Source: Acetohalobium arabaticum DSM 5501
Lineage (GTDB): Bacteria > Bacillota > Halanaerobiia > Halobacteroidales > Acetohalobiaceae
Reading direction: 5' to 3'
Assembly (NCBI RefSeq): GCF_000144695.1
Contig: NC_014378.1
Coordinates: forward strand, 2,405,597-2,469,596
Length of the DNA: 64,000 bases
Shown here: positions 49,390 through 58,462 of the stretch, piece by piece
How positions within the stretch are numbered: the stretch's first letter is position 1
Layout of the letters: each line of letters opens with the position of its first letter
Made by a program: the position numbers and the translations under genes
Notes under the pieces: model-generated
What the model was told of the DNA's origin: nothing
Databases searched by the model: none
The model's input: the letters and a program-made list of their open reading frames with translations, nothing else

Positions 49390-50611
49390 TCTTATTCTCC
49401 TCCCAAATTTCTTTAGCTACAGGAAAAGGCTCTAAAGCTCTATCTAAAATTCCGTGGATATAAGCAATTAACATCCCATAATTAACAACCGGAACCCCTA
49501 AACTATCTGCTTTCTTTATCCTATATAATATTTCCTTGCGATTAGTCATACAGCCTCCACAATGTACAATAAGATCATATTTTTCTAACTCATCAGAAAA
49601 CTCTCGGCCTGCTACATGATCAAACCTTAACTCTCCCCCAACCATATCCTGCAGCCAATTTGGAATCTTGACTGTCCCAATATCTTCATGAGTCCGATTA
49701 TGAGTACAGGATTCAGCTATTAATACTTGATCTCCTGCTTGAAGTTTTTCCAATCCTCTAACTCCTCTAATTAAGATTTCTAAATCACCTTTATATCTAG
49801 CATATAAAACCGAAAAACCTGTTAATGTTATCCTTTTTGGTACTTGTGAACTTACTTCTTTAAAAGCTTGAGAATCCGTAACAACAATCCCGGGATCATC
49901 TTTTAAACCATTCAAAGAACTTTCCAACTCCGTTTCTTTAACTACTACTGCCTGACCGTCATTATCCAATACATCTCTTAATGTCTGCATCTGGGGTAAT
50001 ATCAGTCTTCCTTTAGGGGCTGCCGCATCAATAGGTACTACTAAAATGACTGTTTCTTCTGGTTCGATTAAGTCCCCAATAATATGTGGTTCTTCAAATT
50101 TTTCTGGAGCCTTGATTATAATTTCCTTCTTTAATTTCTCGATATTAGTACCTTCTTTAGCACTAACAGCAATTAATTCCATCCCTAATTCTTCATTAAA
50201 CTCTGCCACATCAATTTCTTCAAATTTATCTTCTTTATTTATTACCCCAACTACAGGAATATCTCTATCCTTAATTTCCTGTAATAGCTCCTGTTCATAC
50301 TCATCTATACCTAACTCAGGATCTATTACTAGGACTGCTAAATCAGTTCTGCCTAATACCTCTTTTGTCTTCTTAACACGCAGATCTCCTAACTCTCCAG
50401 TATCATCGATCCCAGCAGTATCAATCACCACTACTGGGCCAATCGGTAAGATCTCCATTCTTTTATATACTGGATCAGTAGTCGTTCCGGCTACTTTAGA
50501 AACTACAGCCAGATCCTGATTAGTCAAAGCATTAATTAAACTTGACTTTCCTGCATTCCTACGTCCCAAAATAGCAATATGGAGCCTATTAGCCTGTGGG
50601 GTGTTCTGCAT
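49376..50611 (-). CDS. hydF: [FeFe]-hydrogenase maturation GTPase HydF
   Basis: 411 residues. GTPase domain (LGRRNAGKSSLINALT, DTAGIDD, NKEDK), dimer domain, and the cluster-binding domain with CTHNRTHEDIG then HCGGC about 50 residues later, the HydF pattern for a 4Fe-4S cluster. HydF is the scaffold on which HydE and HydG build the 2Fe subcluster. HydE/HydG and the hydrogenase are not in the window. Downstream gene is the overlapping desulfurase. Confidence 0.95.
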   Translation of the reverse strand: MQNTPQANRLHIAILGRRNAGKSSLINALTNQDLAVVSKVAGTTTDPVYKRMEILPIGPVVVIDTAGIDDTGELGDLRVKKTKEVLGRTDLAVLVIDPELGIDEYEQELLQEIKDRDIPVVGVINKEDKFEEIDVAEFNEELGMELIAVSAKEGTNIEKLKKEIIIKAPEKFEEPHIIGDLIEPEETVILVVPIDAAAPKGRLILPQMQTLRDVLDNDGQAVVVKETELESSLNGLKDDPGIVVTDSQAFKEVSSQVPKRITLTGFSVLYARYKGDLEILIRGVRGLEKLQAGDQVLIAESCTHNRTHEDIGTVKIPNWLQDMVGGELRFDHVAGREFSDELEKYDLIVHCGGCMTNRKEILYRIKKADSLGVPVVNYGMLIAYIHGILDRALEPFPVAKEIWEENKNDLS

Positions 50612-50665
50612 TAATAATCACCTCTATTTGATCATTAGATTTTTATTGCTCTCAATATTAATGTT

Positions 50666-50762
50666 GTGAACCACCTCCGAAACAAGCAACGGAGGCTTCT
50701 CTTACTTCACACATCCTAAAAAAGCAATGCGTTACTAGAGAGATTTGAAAGATGTTTGGTAT
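50666..50762 (-). ncRNA. Omega-RNA-like right end of TnpB element
   Basis: After the tnpB stop the minus strand continues into a CCTCCG/CGGAGG hairpin (50674-50695) and GGTTCAC, ending near 50666. Such a 3' hairpin and terminal TTCAC are typical of IS605 right ends; the bases right after (to about 50646) would be the guide of the scaffold. Structured by eye; expression unknown. Confidence 0.5.
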
Positions 50763-51647
50763 CTAAGCCACCCTTAATCTTTTTGGAGGGTTCACGACTC
50801 CATTATCCCTAGCTCGGTTAATAAGTTCGGGAATACATTTATCTAGAAATTTACGCATTATATTCAGACTACCATTTACATCAGCATTTATAGTTAATCC
50901 AAAATTAGATTCAAAAAGCCCTCTTTCAACTCTGCGAGACTTATTATAATTATCTTTATTTAACTTCTCTAAATCAATTGCCGAGCATCCACTAGTATAG
51001 GCTTCATTAATGATATTAACCTCTATACCTTCTAGTTTAGCCTTATATTCTATTAAATCTTTTAATCGTTGAATTGGCACTTGCACGAAAGATTTATTAT
51101 AATCCATACCTTGCTTGATTTCTTTTAAATCACCGATTACTATTTTAGACACATTATGCTTTTTAGCCAAATTAACTATTTTTCTACTTGCTTTATGAAG
51201 GTAATCAAATACATAATTTCTACGTTTAGTACGAAGTTTCTTAATTTGTTTGGTATCTTTAAATTTTTTGCTACCAGTTTGCTTCATTCTAATAGATTGC
51301 AATCTATTTATTTCCTGGTTAAAATACTTATTCTTACTTTTGATCGGTTTACCATTAATAATGTAGTTTTCAGTATTATCTTTAAAGGTTAAAGTAGCTA
51401 AATTAGTGAATATCACTTCACTTGGATTATTGTCTAAATACTTAAATTTAGGTGGTCTTGGTTGACCTTGATACTTGCTAGGATTGTTATTGTAATCTTC
51501 AATGCTATTAAAGTAACTTTTCCAATCTTGAACTAATTGTTTAAAAAGTTGTTGCCTATTGTGACTATGTAGATAGTCGGTATGCCAATTATCCTTAAAG
51601 TTATTTTCTAACCTAGTATAGAAATGATGAAAACCAAGACTAAACAA
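50763..51647 (-). pseudogene. tnpB: TnpB (IS200/IS605 OrfB) with internal deletion
   Basis: An open frame of about 294 codons with a TTG start, but the N-terminus is short and the RuvC-I region is gone: the sequence passes from SEVIFTN directly to NLATLTFKDN (about 51400), a place where intact TnpB has about 80 more residues ending in GIDLGVNNLATL. So the first catalytic Asp is missing. RuvC-II Glu (NEAYTS) and RuvC-III Asp (NADVNGSLNI) remain. The frame can be read back to about 51686. Probably inactive. No tnpA is near. Confidence 0.82.
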
Positions 51648-51650
51648 ATA

Positions 51651-51729
51651 TTTAATTTTAAAGTATCGAACTTTAAAATTAAAGGCTCATTCAGCCCCTA
51701 CGACAAGCATAGGGGTTTTCTGAGCTGAA
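51651..51729. repeat. Left-end hairpins of the TnpB element
   Basis: TTTAATTTTAAAGT / ACTTTAAAATTAAA perfect 14-bp inverted repeat at 51651-51683, then CCCTA...TAGGGG nested in TTCAGC...GCTGAA at 51690-51729. Such subterminal palindromes mark IS605 left ends. The first repeat overlaps the start of the tnpB reading frame. Confidence 0.5.
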
Positions 51730-51837
51730 TTTTATAAATACCAACTTTACATTATAGGTTGAATTACAACTATATTGATATATTGTGTCACTTTCCATTT
51801 GCAGCTAATATAGTTTCTTTCATGATATTGCAGATTA

Positions 51838-52268
51838 TAGTCAACAAATCTCTTACGCTTGCCATTCGTTCGACGTCCTGTCTCACTCATTCTCAAAAAC
51901 TGACTCTCCACCATCCCTGGTTCCAAGTCAGTTTTAAGAGTCGCTCCAGAGAAATGTTGACTATTTGTAATCCAAAATAAATTATCATGCACTTAGAGTA
52001 ACTTCCATTGGTAATGATACCTTATTACAGATGGTCAATATGTGTCCAGAGCAACTCTTAAAAACAGTTTGGAGCCATGGAGGGTCCGCAGGATTATTAA
52101 TCCTTGCTCCTAGCCTTGTAAATTAGAGAAATAATACTGTTTTTTTGCTTCATGAGTTTCTCCCATAGCCAGTATTGGTCTTTATGCTGGCTATGCGGAA
52201 AACTGTTTTTTGACAGTGAGCGAAACAGGACGTTGAGCGAACGACAAGCGGCGGATACATATTGACTA
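51838..52268. repeat. Long imperfect inverted repeat
   Basis: Arms 51838-51971 and 52023-52268 are inverted, diverged copies; the right arm has about 105 extra bases. Each arm is bounded by TAGTCAAYA / TRTTGACTA-type ends, so each looks like a small element with its own terminal inverted repeats. Inside are further hairpins (AAAACTGACT/AGTCAGTTTT; CATAGCCAG/CTGGCTATG). No protein frame is supported. Origin and function unknown: a MITE-like pair or a structured RNA are both possible. Confidence 0.7.
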
Positions 52269-52333
52269 TTTATAGCACAGAATTTTCATTAATCTGATTT
52301 TAAACGCTTCCTTAGATAATTTTGCACAATTTA

Positions 52334-52480
52334 GTTGATATCTTGCAACAAGCGACTTTAAAGCAGCCCCAAAAGAGAAAATGGCTAACATATAAAGTAG
52401 GGTATTCAAACAGTAGCTCTAAGGTTAATTTATTGCTAATTAATCAGGGCTGATTTTCGAAGCGTTTGCAAGATATCAAC
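52334..52480. repeat. Second inverted repeat
   Basis: GTTGATATCTTGCAA (52334-52348) and TTGCAAGATATCAAC (52466-52480), perfect 15 bp, with weaker extension outward, flanking about 117 bases. No gene inside. With the preceding repeat it fills most of the 1.1-kb gap between tnpB and parB. Confidence 0.7.
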
Positions 52481-52577
52481 TCTAAACTGCAACAATATAT
52501 CAATTATGCTCTAAGTAAATTATTTAAAAAAATTAGTCGGTTTTTAATCTTAGGTAAGTCTATGTCTACAATATGAT

Positions 52578-52613
52578 ATTAAAAATATAAAAATCTATCC
52601 CAACGGATAGATC
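52578..52613 (-). terminator. Terminator of the parAB operon
   Basis: ATCTATCC / GGATAGAT perfect 8-bp stem (52593-52612), loop GTTG, then TTTTATATTTTT on the minus strand. About 190 bases after the parB stop. Confidence 0.85.
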
Positions 52614-52764
52614 CACTAATATGCTCAAGGCTATAGTCTATAGATCTCCTTGCAATTGGATATCCCTCTTGCTCAGATTGAATTAACATTAATTATATAT
52701 TTTCTCCTTTCAGATAAAATAATCTATCTGGTCAGAGAATATTTCATGTAAAACAGGTTAAAAT

Positions 52765-52780
52765 TGTTTCACATGAAACA
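52765..52780. other. parS-like site downstream of parB
   Basis: TGTTTCACATGAAACA: one base away from the parS consensus TGTTTCACGTGAAACA. A few bases below the parB stop (24 bases). A ParB nucleation site or a weaker variant. Confidence 0.75.
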
Positions 52781-52803
52781 ATTTTTCATCTCTAATTCAT
52801 TTA

Positions 52804-53667
52804 TTATGCTTCCAAAAATTCTAATAACCTCGCTAATTCTTCATCAGAATAATACTCAATCACAATCTGTCCTTTATCTTTACCTTCTTTAACACTCACT
52901 TCTGTTCCTAAACTCTTTCTTAATCTATCTTCAATCGCTGCTATATTAGGATCGCGTCTTTTAGATTCTTTTTTCTTTTTTTGATTCTTTTTTTCTTTTG
53001 TAGTTAAGTTTTTAACTAGTTTTTCTGTTTCCCTTACTGATAAACTATTTTCTATAACCTCTTTAGCAACTTCTTTCTGTTCAGCAGATGTTTCTAAAGC
53101 TAATAATGCCCTGGCATGTCCAACAGTTAATGTTTCACGTGAAACATATTTTTGAATTTCAGGCGCTAAATTAAGTAATCGCAGCGAATTAGCTATAGCT
53201 GACCGACTTTTACCAACACTCTCTGCTACTTTAGCCTGAGTTAAATCAAACTTAGCAATCAACTTATTATAAGCCTTTGCTTCTTCAATAGGATCCAGAT
53301 CTTCTCGCTGAAGATTTTCAATTAAAGCTATCTCCATCATCTGTTGCTGACTGCAGTCCTGAATTATTGCTGCAATTTCATCAAGCCCACCTAATTTAGC
53401 TGCTCTCCATCTTCGTTCGCCTGCAATTAACTGATACGATCCATCTTCCTTACTTCGAAGAGTAATCGGCTGCAATAATCCATGCTTTTGAATAGACCGA
53501 CTTAACTCTTTTAGCCTTTCCTGATTAAATTCATTTCGCGGCTGATAAGGATTAGGGTCAATCTTATCAACATTAACCTTCTGGATACTATTTTTAGCTG
53601 TATCTTCTTGAGGGTTTTGATCAGAAATCAATGCTCCTAAACCTTTACCTAATCTCTTTTTACTCAT
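52804..53667 (-). CDS. parB: Chromosome partitioning protein ParB (Spo0J)
   Basis: 287 residues. CTPase/partition motif GERRWRAAK, helix-turn-helix LTQAKVAESVGKSRSAIANSLRLL, and a C-terminal dimerisation region. Binds parS near the origin and loads SMC. Its own coding sequence contains a perfect parS site (53131-53146). Overlaps parA by 8 bases. Confidence 0.96.
   Translation of the reverse strand: MSKKRLGKGLGALISDQNPQEDTAKNSIQKVNVDKIDPNPYQPRNEFNQERLKELSRSIQKHGLLQPITLRSKEDGSYQLIAGERRWRAAKLGGLDEIAAIIQDCSQQQMMEIALIENLQREDLDPIEEAKAYNKLIAKFDLTQAKVAESVGKSRSAIANSLRLLNLAPEIQKYVSRETLTVGHARALLALETSAEQKEVAKEVIENSLSVRETEKLVKNLTTKEKKNQKKKKESKRRDPNIAAIEDRLRKSLGTEVSVKEGKDKGQIVIEYYSDEELARLLEFLEA
53131..53146. 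other. parS site (inside parB)
   Basis: Exact 16-base consensus TGTTTCACGTGAAACA. As in B. subtilis, a parS site lies within the parB gene itself. It is the nucleation point for ParB spreading and marks origin proximity. Confidence 0.97.
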
Positions 53668-54421
53668 TATCCACCACTTCCTTTGCTAATTCTAAATAGG
53701 CCTTAGCTCCTTTAGAAGATTTATCATATAAATTAATTGGCTGGCCAAAGCTTGGAGCCTCACTTAATCTAACATTCCGAGGAATAACAGTCTCATAAAC
53801 TTCACCTTCAAAATAATTACAGACTTCCTCCTTAACCTGATGAGATAAATTAGTACGGGTATCATGCATCGTTAAAACTACACCATTAATTCCTAAATTC
53901 TGATTTAAATTACTCTGTACCAAATCTATAGTATTCAACAGCTGGCTTAATCCTTCTAATGCATAATATTCACACTGAATAGGAATCAAAACTGAATCAG
54001 CAGCAGTAAGAGCATTTAAGGTCAGTAAACTTAAAGAAGGAGGACAGTCGATGAAAATATAATCATAATCCAACTCGGCTGTTGTTATAGCCTTATCCAA
54101 TCTCTCCTCACGTGACAGTTTAGATACTAACTCTATTTCCGCTCCAGCTAGTTCAAGAGTTGCTGGAGCTAAATCCAGATTCTCAAGTTCAGTACCTACA
54201 ATTATATCCTTAAATTGATAACCATTAATTAAAACATCATAGATACAGCAATTTATCTCTTCCTTATCTAAGCCTACTCCACTACTGGCATTTCCCTGGG
54301 GATCTATATCAACTAATAACACTTTCTTTTCAAACTCAGTTAAAGAAGCACTTAAATTAATTGCAGTAGTACTCTTGCCTACTCCCCCTTTTTGATTGAC
54401 AACTGCAATAATCTCTCCCAT
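53660..54421 (-). CDS. parA: Chromosome partitioning ATPase ParA (Soj)
   Basis: 253 residues. Deviant Walker A KGGVGKSTTAINLS, VDIDPQGNASSGVG, FIDCPPSLSLLTLNAL. Non-specific DNA-binding ATPase that works with ParB; in Firmicutes also tunes DnaA. Located between noc and parB. Confidence 0.96.
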   Translation of the reverse strand: MGEIIAVVNQKGGVGKSTTAINLSASLTEFEKKVLLVDIDPQGNASSGVGLDKEEINCCIYDVLINGYQFKDIIVGTELENLDLAPATLELAGAEIELVSKLSREERLDKAITTAELDYDYIFIDCPPSLSLLTLNALTAADSVLIPIQCEYYALEGLSQLLNTIDLVQSNLNQNLGINGVVLTMHDTRTNLSHQVKEEVCNYFEGEVYETVIPRNVRLSEAPSFGQPINLYDKSSKGAKAYLELAKEVVDNE

Positions 54422-54442
54422 ACTACCACTCCTTAAATGACT

Positions 54443-55315
54443 TTATTTTTTAGATAAACGGATATTAATCTCAAACTCTTCTGGCTGCTCTCTTTCCTCA
54501 ACTTCTATATCTAAGCCGCTGGATTTTATATCCTGAACAGTCTTACGAATAGTATTCAAAGCTAATCTAGCATCATTAAAATACTTAATTACCTTCTTTT
54601 TATCCCGGTATTCATTTAAATCATCCAGTATCTCCCTAATTAAGTCCTTTAACTCTTCAACGGTATATTCATTTTCAATCACTTGTTTAATAACTTCTGT
54701 CTGTAATTCTTTATCAGACAACTCCAATAATGCTCGAGCATGTCCTTCAGATACTTTTGAATTTCTAGTCAACCGTAAAACTTCACCTGGCAATTCTAAC
54801 AAACGTAATCTATCTTTGATTACTGCTGGATGCTTACATAGCTTATTAGCCAACTCTTCTTCACCTAATTCAAAATTATTTAACAACTGTTGATACCCAA
54901 GAGCTTCCTCCAAAAAATCAAGGTCCCGCCGCTGAAGATTATTAAGCAGAATAATTTCAGCCATCTCATATTCTTCAAATTCACCAATTATTACCGGAAC
55001 TTCAGTTAAACCTAGTAATTTACCGGCCTTTAATCTCCTTTCTCCTGTTACCAATTCATAATCTTCAGTATTACCATTTTCACGAACAATCAAGGGATTT
55101 ATTATTCCGTACTTTTCAATTGAAGCTGCTAATTTTATTAATTCACTTTTATCAAATCCAAATCGGGACTGATAGGGATTAGAAGCTATCTTCTCTATAG
55201 ATAAATATTCTATCTTTCTTTTGATATTATCTTGTATATATACAGATTCTTTTTTTTCATTTTCACTATCAGTCAAACCAATCAAGTTTAAAAATTTGGT
55301 TAACTGATTCTTCAT
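54443..55315 (-). CDS. noc: ParB-family nucleoid occlusion-like protein
   Basis: 290 residues. ParB fold: YQSRFGFDKSELIKLAASIEKYGIINPLIVR, GERRLKAGK and HTH GEEELANKLCKHPAVIKDRLRLL, differing from ParB. The position rsmG-noc-parA-parB is that of Noc in Firmicutes. Noc stops division over the nucleoid; whether this one does so is inferred. The HTH differs from Bacillus Noc, so DNA specificity may differ. Confidence 0.8.
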   Translation of the reverse strand: MKNQLTKFLNLIGLTDSENEKKESVYIQDNIKRKIEYLSIEKIASNPYQSRFGFDKSELIKLAASIEKYGIINPLIVRENGNTEDYELVTGERRLKAGKLLGLTEVPVIIGEFEEYEMAEIILLNNLQRRDLDFLEEALGYQQLLNNFELGEEELANKLCKHPAVIKDRLRLLELPGEVLRLTRNSKVSEGHARALLELSDKELQTEVIKQVIENEYTVEELKDLIREILDDLNEYRDKKKVIKYFNDARLALNTIRKTVQDIKSSGLDIEVEEREQPEEFEINIRLSKK

Positions 55316-55392
55316 CAGCCCACCTCACTTTTTCAGATATTTTTTTACTATTTCTGTAATCAAACTCTAACTTCCTGCTTCAAAAGTTTTTT

Positions 55393-55839
55393 CTAATCTT
55401 CTTTTAATTCAAATTTGGTAACTGCCCTTAATTCTTCATCTATATAAAGTTTAATTAGATACTCTCCGGGCTGATTAGGAACAACTATCTGTTCTTGTAT
55501 CCTCTTTTCTAAACTAATATAGGATTTAACTGCATTTCCTGAAAAGTTGGATAGCTTCAATTGATTAATGATCTGATGTTGGGGACCTAGCCATTCAATT
55601 AATACTTTATGAGAAGAATTATCGCTATTCCAGTCTGCGTAATATTGAACAGCCGGAGCTTTATTTAAAATAAAGACTCTTTTAAATTTAATTGGCCGGC
55701 CATCTTTATCTAATCCATTAGTCGTCAAGACAGTATTCAAATTCACCTCTGCTCTTATTTTATTAGATAGAAAAATACTTCCTATTAACAATAAAAAGAT
55801 AAAGCCAAAAGTAAATATAATCCTTTTTTGTCTGCTCAA
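55393..55839 (-). CDS. Exported/anchored small protein, unknown
   Basis: 148 residues. An N-terminal hydrophobic segment (IIFTFGFIFLLLIGSIFL) gives a signal anchor, then a soluble beta-rich domain (KVLIEWLGPQHQIINQ, IVVPNQPGEYLIKLY, an immunoglobulin-like pattern). I do not recognise a family. Lies between noc and rsmG, an unusual extra gene at this conserved locus. Confidence 0.6.
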   Translation of the reverse strand: MSRQKRIIFTFGFIFLLLIGSIFLSNKIRAEVNLNTVLTTNGLDKDGRPIKFKRVFILNKAPAVQYYADWNSDNSSHKVLIEWLGPQHQIINQLKLSNFSGNAVKSYISLEKRIQEQIVVPNQPGEYLIKLYIDEELRAVTKFELKED

Positions 55840-55854
55840 TATTAACCCCCTATC

Positions 55855-56586
55855 TTAATTAGAAATGGGCTCCTTATTGGGAGTTCCAGCTTTTCTAGGA
55901 TACTCTAACGGAGTCTCTCTAACTTTATCGATAATCACTAAATTACGTTTAGCATCACTATAAGGTAAATCAATAGAAACCACATCATAAATTTCAGCTC
56001 CTAATACTTCTATAGCCCGGGTAGCTTCTATGACTTCTTCTTTTACTTTAGCACCCTTTTGGGCTAAAAAGGATCCGGTTGGCTTTAGAAAAGGAATCGC
56101 ATACTCACTTAAAATATTTAGCGGGGCAACAGCTCTAGCTATTACTACATCATAACTTCCTCGGTATTTACTTTTTTGCCCATAATCTTCTGCCCGGCCA
56201 TGAATAAATTCAATCCCCTTTAAATTCAGCTCTCTAACTAAATTTTTAAGAAAGGTTATCTTCTTTTTAGTTGAGTCCAGCAGTGTTAAATCTAATTTCG
56301 GATAAAAAATCTTTAACGGTATACCAGGAAAACCTGCTCCAGTGCCTAAATCAATCATCTTTTCATCACCAGCTAAATCCATTACAGATACAGAGGAGAG
56401 TGAATCAAGGAAGTGTTTGATTACAATCTCCTCAGAATCATCAATGGCCGTTAGATTCATCTTCTGATTCCACTCTTGCAGAATATCTAAATAATTCATA
56501 AAAGCATCTATCTGTTTACTAGTTAACTCCAATCCCAATTCCTTAGTCCCTGCTGCCAATAATTCTTTAATCTTCATTAGTCTCAC
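55855..56586 (-). CDS. rsmG: 16S rRNA m7G527 methyltransferase
   Basis: 243 residues. Rossmann SAM motif [26 protein letters not shown], and [11 protein letters not shown]. GidB family. Start overlaps mnmG (copy B) stop by 20 bases. Modifies 16S rRNA position 527. Confidence 0.96.
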   Translation of the reverse strand: MRLMKIKELLAAGTKELGLELTSKQIDAFMNYLDILQEWNQKMNLTAIDDSEEIVIKHFLDSLSSVSVMDLAGDEKMIDLGTGAGFPGIPLKIFYPKLDLTLLDSTKKKITFLKNLVRELNLKGIEFIHGRAEDYGQKSKYRGSYDVVIARAVAPLNILSEYAIPFLKPTGSFLAQKGAKVKEEVIEATRAIEVLGAEIYDVVSIDLPYSDAKRNLVIIDKVRETPLEYPRKAGTPNKEPISN

Positions 56587-58462
56587 CTTTCTTATTCGTC
56601 TGATTTAATTTTTCTAAATAGACAGTAAGTAAAGAAATATCTGCCGGCTTGACCCCTGAAATTCTTGCCGCCTGGCCTACTGACATAGGACGTATCTTGT
56701 CTAACTTCTCCAATGATTCATCTGATAGGCCGCTAATCTCACTATAATCTATATCCTGTGGAATCTTCTGTCCATCCAGCTCTTGCTGATTTTCAACCTG
56801 CTTCAATTGACGGTTAATGTAACCTTCATACTTCAGCTGAATTTCAACCTCTTCTTTAACTTCAGAAGAAAGCTCAGGTCTATCAGAGTCCAGAGCAGCT
56901 AAACTTTCATAGTCTAATTCAGGCCTTCTAAGCAATCTAGCTAACGTATCAACATTATTGATTCCAGTACTTCCTAATTCCTTTAAAGTAGCCTGAACAT
57001 CATCATCAGGATGTAGCTTTACCTCTTTTAGTCTCTTTTTTTCTGCTTCAATTGCTTCCTTTTTGTCAATAAAATCTCGATATCTATCTTCAGAAATCAA
57101 ACCGAGTTCATACCCAAGTGGAGTCAATCTTAAATCAGCATTGTCATGTCTTAATAGTAATCTATATTCTGCTCGTGAAGTCAACATTCGATAAGGCTCT
57201 TGGGTTCCTTGGGTTACCAAATCATCAATCAAGACACCGATATAGGCTTCAGAGCGCAATAGAATTACCGGTTCTTCCCCTTTTAATCGTTGGACAGCAT
57301 TAATACCAGCCATTAGCCCCTGACCAGCTGCCTCTTCATAACCGGAAGTACCATTAATCTGCCCAGCAGTATATAAACCTGTTATTAATTTAGTTTCTAA
57401 AGTCGGCTTTAACTGTAAAGGATTAATACAGTCGTACTCAATTGCATAACCAGGACGCATAATCTCTGCCTCTTCAAACCCCGGCAGAGTATGTAACATC
57501 TCTATCTGTACATCTTCAGGCAAGCTTGTAGAAAAACCAGCTAAATACATTTCATAAATATACTCTCCCTCAGGTTCTAAAAAGAGCTGATGGCTTTTTT
57601 TATCAGGAAACTGCATTACTTTATCTTCAATCGAAGGACAATACCTTGGTCCTTGCCCCTCAATCACTCCGCCATATAGAGGCGAACGGTCTATGTTTTC
57701 TCTAATCAATTGATGAGTTTCTTGATTAGTCTCTGTTAACCAGCAGGATATCTGGTCCTTTTGTTCAGCACTAGCAATATCAGCAAAGGAAAAAGATACA
57801 TCTTCATCAATTCCAGGCTGTTCTTCTAATTTAGAAAAATCAACAGTTCTCTTATCAATTCGCGGCGGTGTTCCAGTCTTGAATCTTCTAATTTCAAAAC
57901 CTAATTCTTCCAAATTATTAGATAAAGCATTAGCCGGAAACTGATTATGAGGACCAGAATTAAAAGAATAATCTCCAATAATAATTGAACCTTTTAAAAA
58001 AGTGCCCGTAGTTAAAATTACCTTTTGACTATAAAACTCAATTCCAGTCTTTAATTTAACACCTTCAACTTTATCATTCTCTATCAGTAATTCCGTTACA
58101 ATCCCCTGTCTCAATTCAAGATTATCTTCTTCCTCTAATACCTGTTTCATATTTAAGCTATAATCCTTCTTATCTACCTGGGCCCGCAGTGCCTGAACTG
58201 CTGGTCCCTTACCAGTATTCAATCTTCTTAACTGAATAAAGGACCGATCCAGATTCTTAGCAATTTCTCCGCCTAAAGCATCAATCTCTCTGACCATCTG
58301 GCTTTTGGCCGGACCACCAACTGCTGGATTACAGGGCATTAACGCTACATTATCAAGATCAACAGTTAAAACCAGAGTCTTACAGTCCAATCTAGCTGCT
58401 GCCAAAGCAGCTTCACAGCCAGCATGTCCAGTTCCAACAACGATTATATCATAATTTTTCAT
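56567..58462 (-). CDS. mnmG: MnmG (GidA), second tandem copy
   Basis: 631 residues. FAD loop [17 protein letters not shown]; the two conserved Cys in MPCNPAVGG (residue 44) and [28 protein letters not shown] and [23 protein letters not shown]. Keeps FKTGTPPRI and LNTGKGP (canonical). MnmG with MnmE puts a carboxymethylaminomethyl or aminomethyl group on U34 of tRNAs. It overlaps copy A by ATGA, so the pair is co-translated. Both appear complete. Confidence 0.93.
   Translation of the reverse strand: MKNYDIIVVGTGHAGCEAALAAARLDCKTLVLTVDLDNVALMPCNPAVGGPAKSQMVREIDALGGEIAKNLDRSFIQLRRLNTGKGPAVQALRAQVDKKDYSLNMKQVLEEEDNLELRQGIVTELLIENDKVEGVKLKTGIEFYSQKVILTTGTFLKGSIIIGDYSFNSGPHNQFPANALSNNLEELGFEIRRFKTGTPPRIDKRTVDFSKLEEQPGIDEDVSFSFADIASAEQKDQISCWLTETNQETHQLIRENIDRSPLYGGVIEGQGPRYCPSIEDKVMQFPDKKSHQLFLEPEGEYIYEMYLAGFSTSLPEDVQIEMLHTLPGFEEAEIMRPGYAIEYDCINPLQLKPTLETKLITGLYTAGQINGTSGYEEAAGQGLMAGINAVQRLKGEEPVILLRSEAYIGVLIDDLVTQGTQEPYRMLTSRAEYRLLLRHDNADLRLTPLGYELGLISEDRYRDFIDKKEAIEAEKKRLKEVKLHPDDDVQATLKELGSTGINNVDTLARLLRRPELDYESLAALDSDRPELSSEVKEEVEIQLKYEGYINRQLKQVENQQELDGQKIPQDIDYSEISGLSDESLEKLDKIRPMSVGQAARISGVKPADISLLTVYLEKLNQTNKKGETNED

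Noticed and set aside
51747..51992. Short open frames on both strands in the inverted-repeat region.
   Set aside because: They span the repeat arms and have no RBS or known domain; better explained as non-coding.
51838..52480. CRISPR array.
   Set aside because: The repeats are few, inverted and unequal; no regular direct repeats with spacers were seen anywhere in the window.
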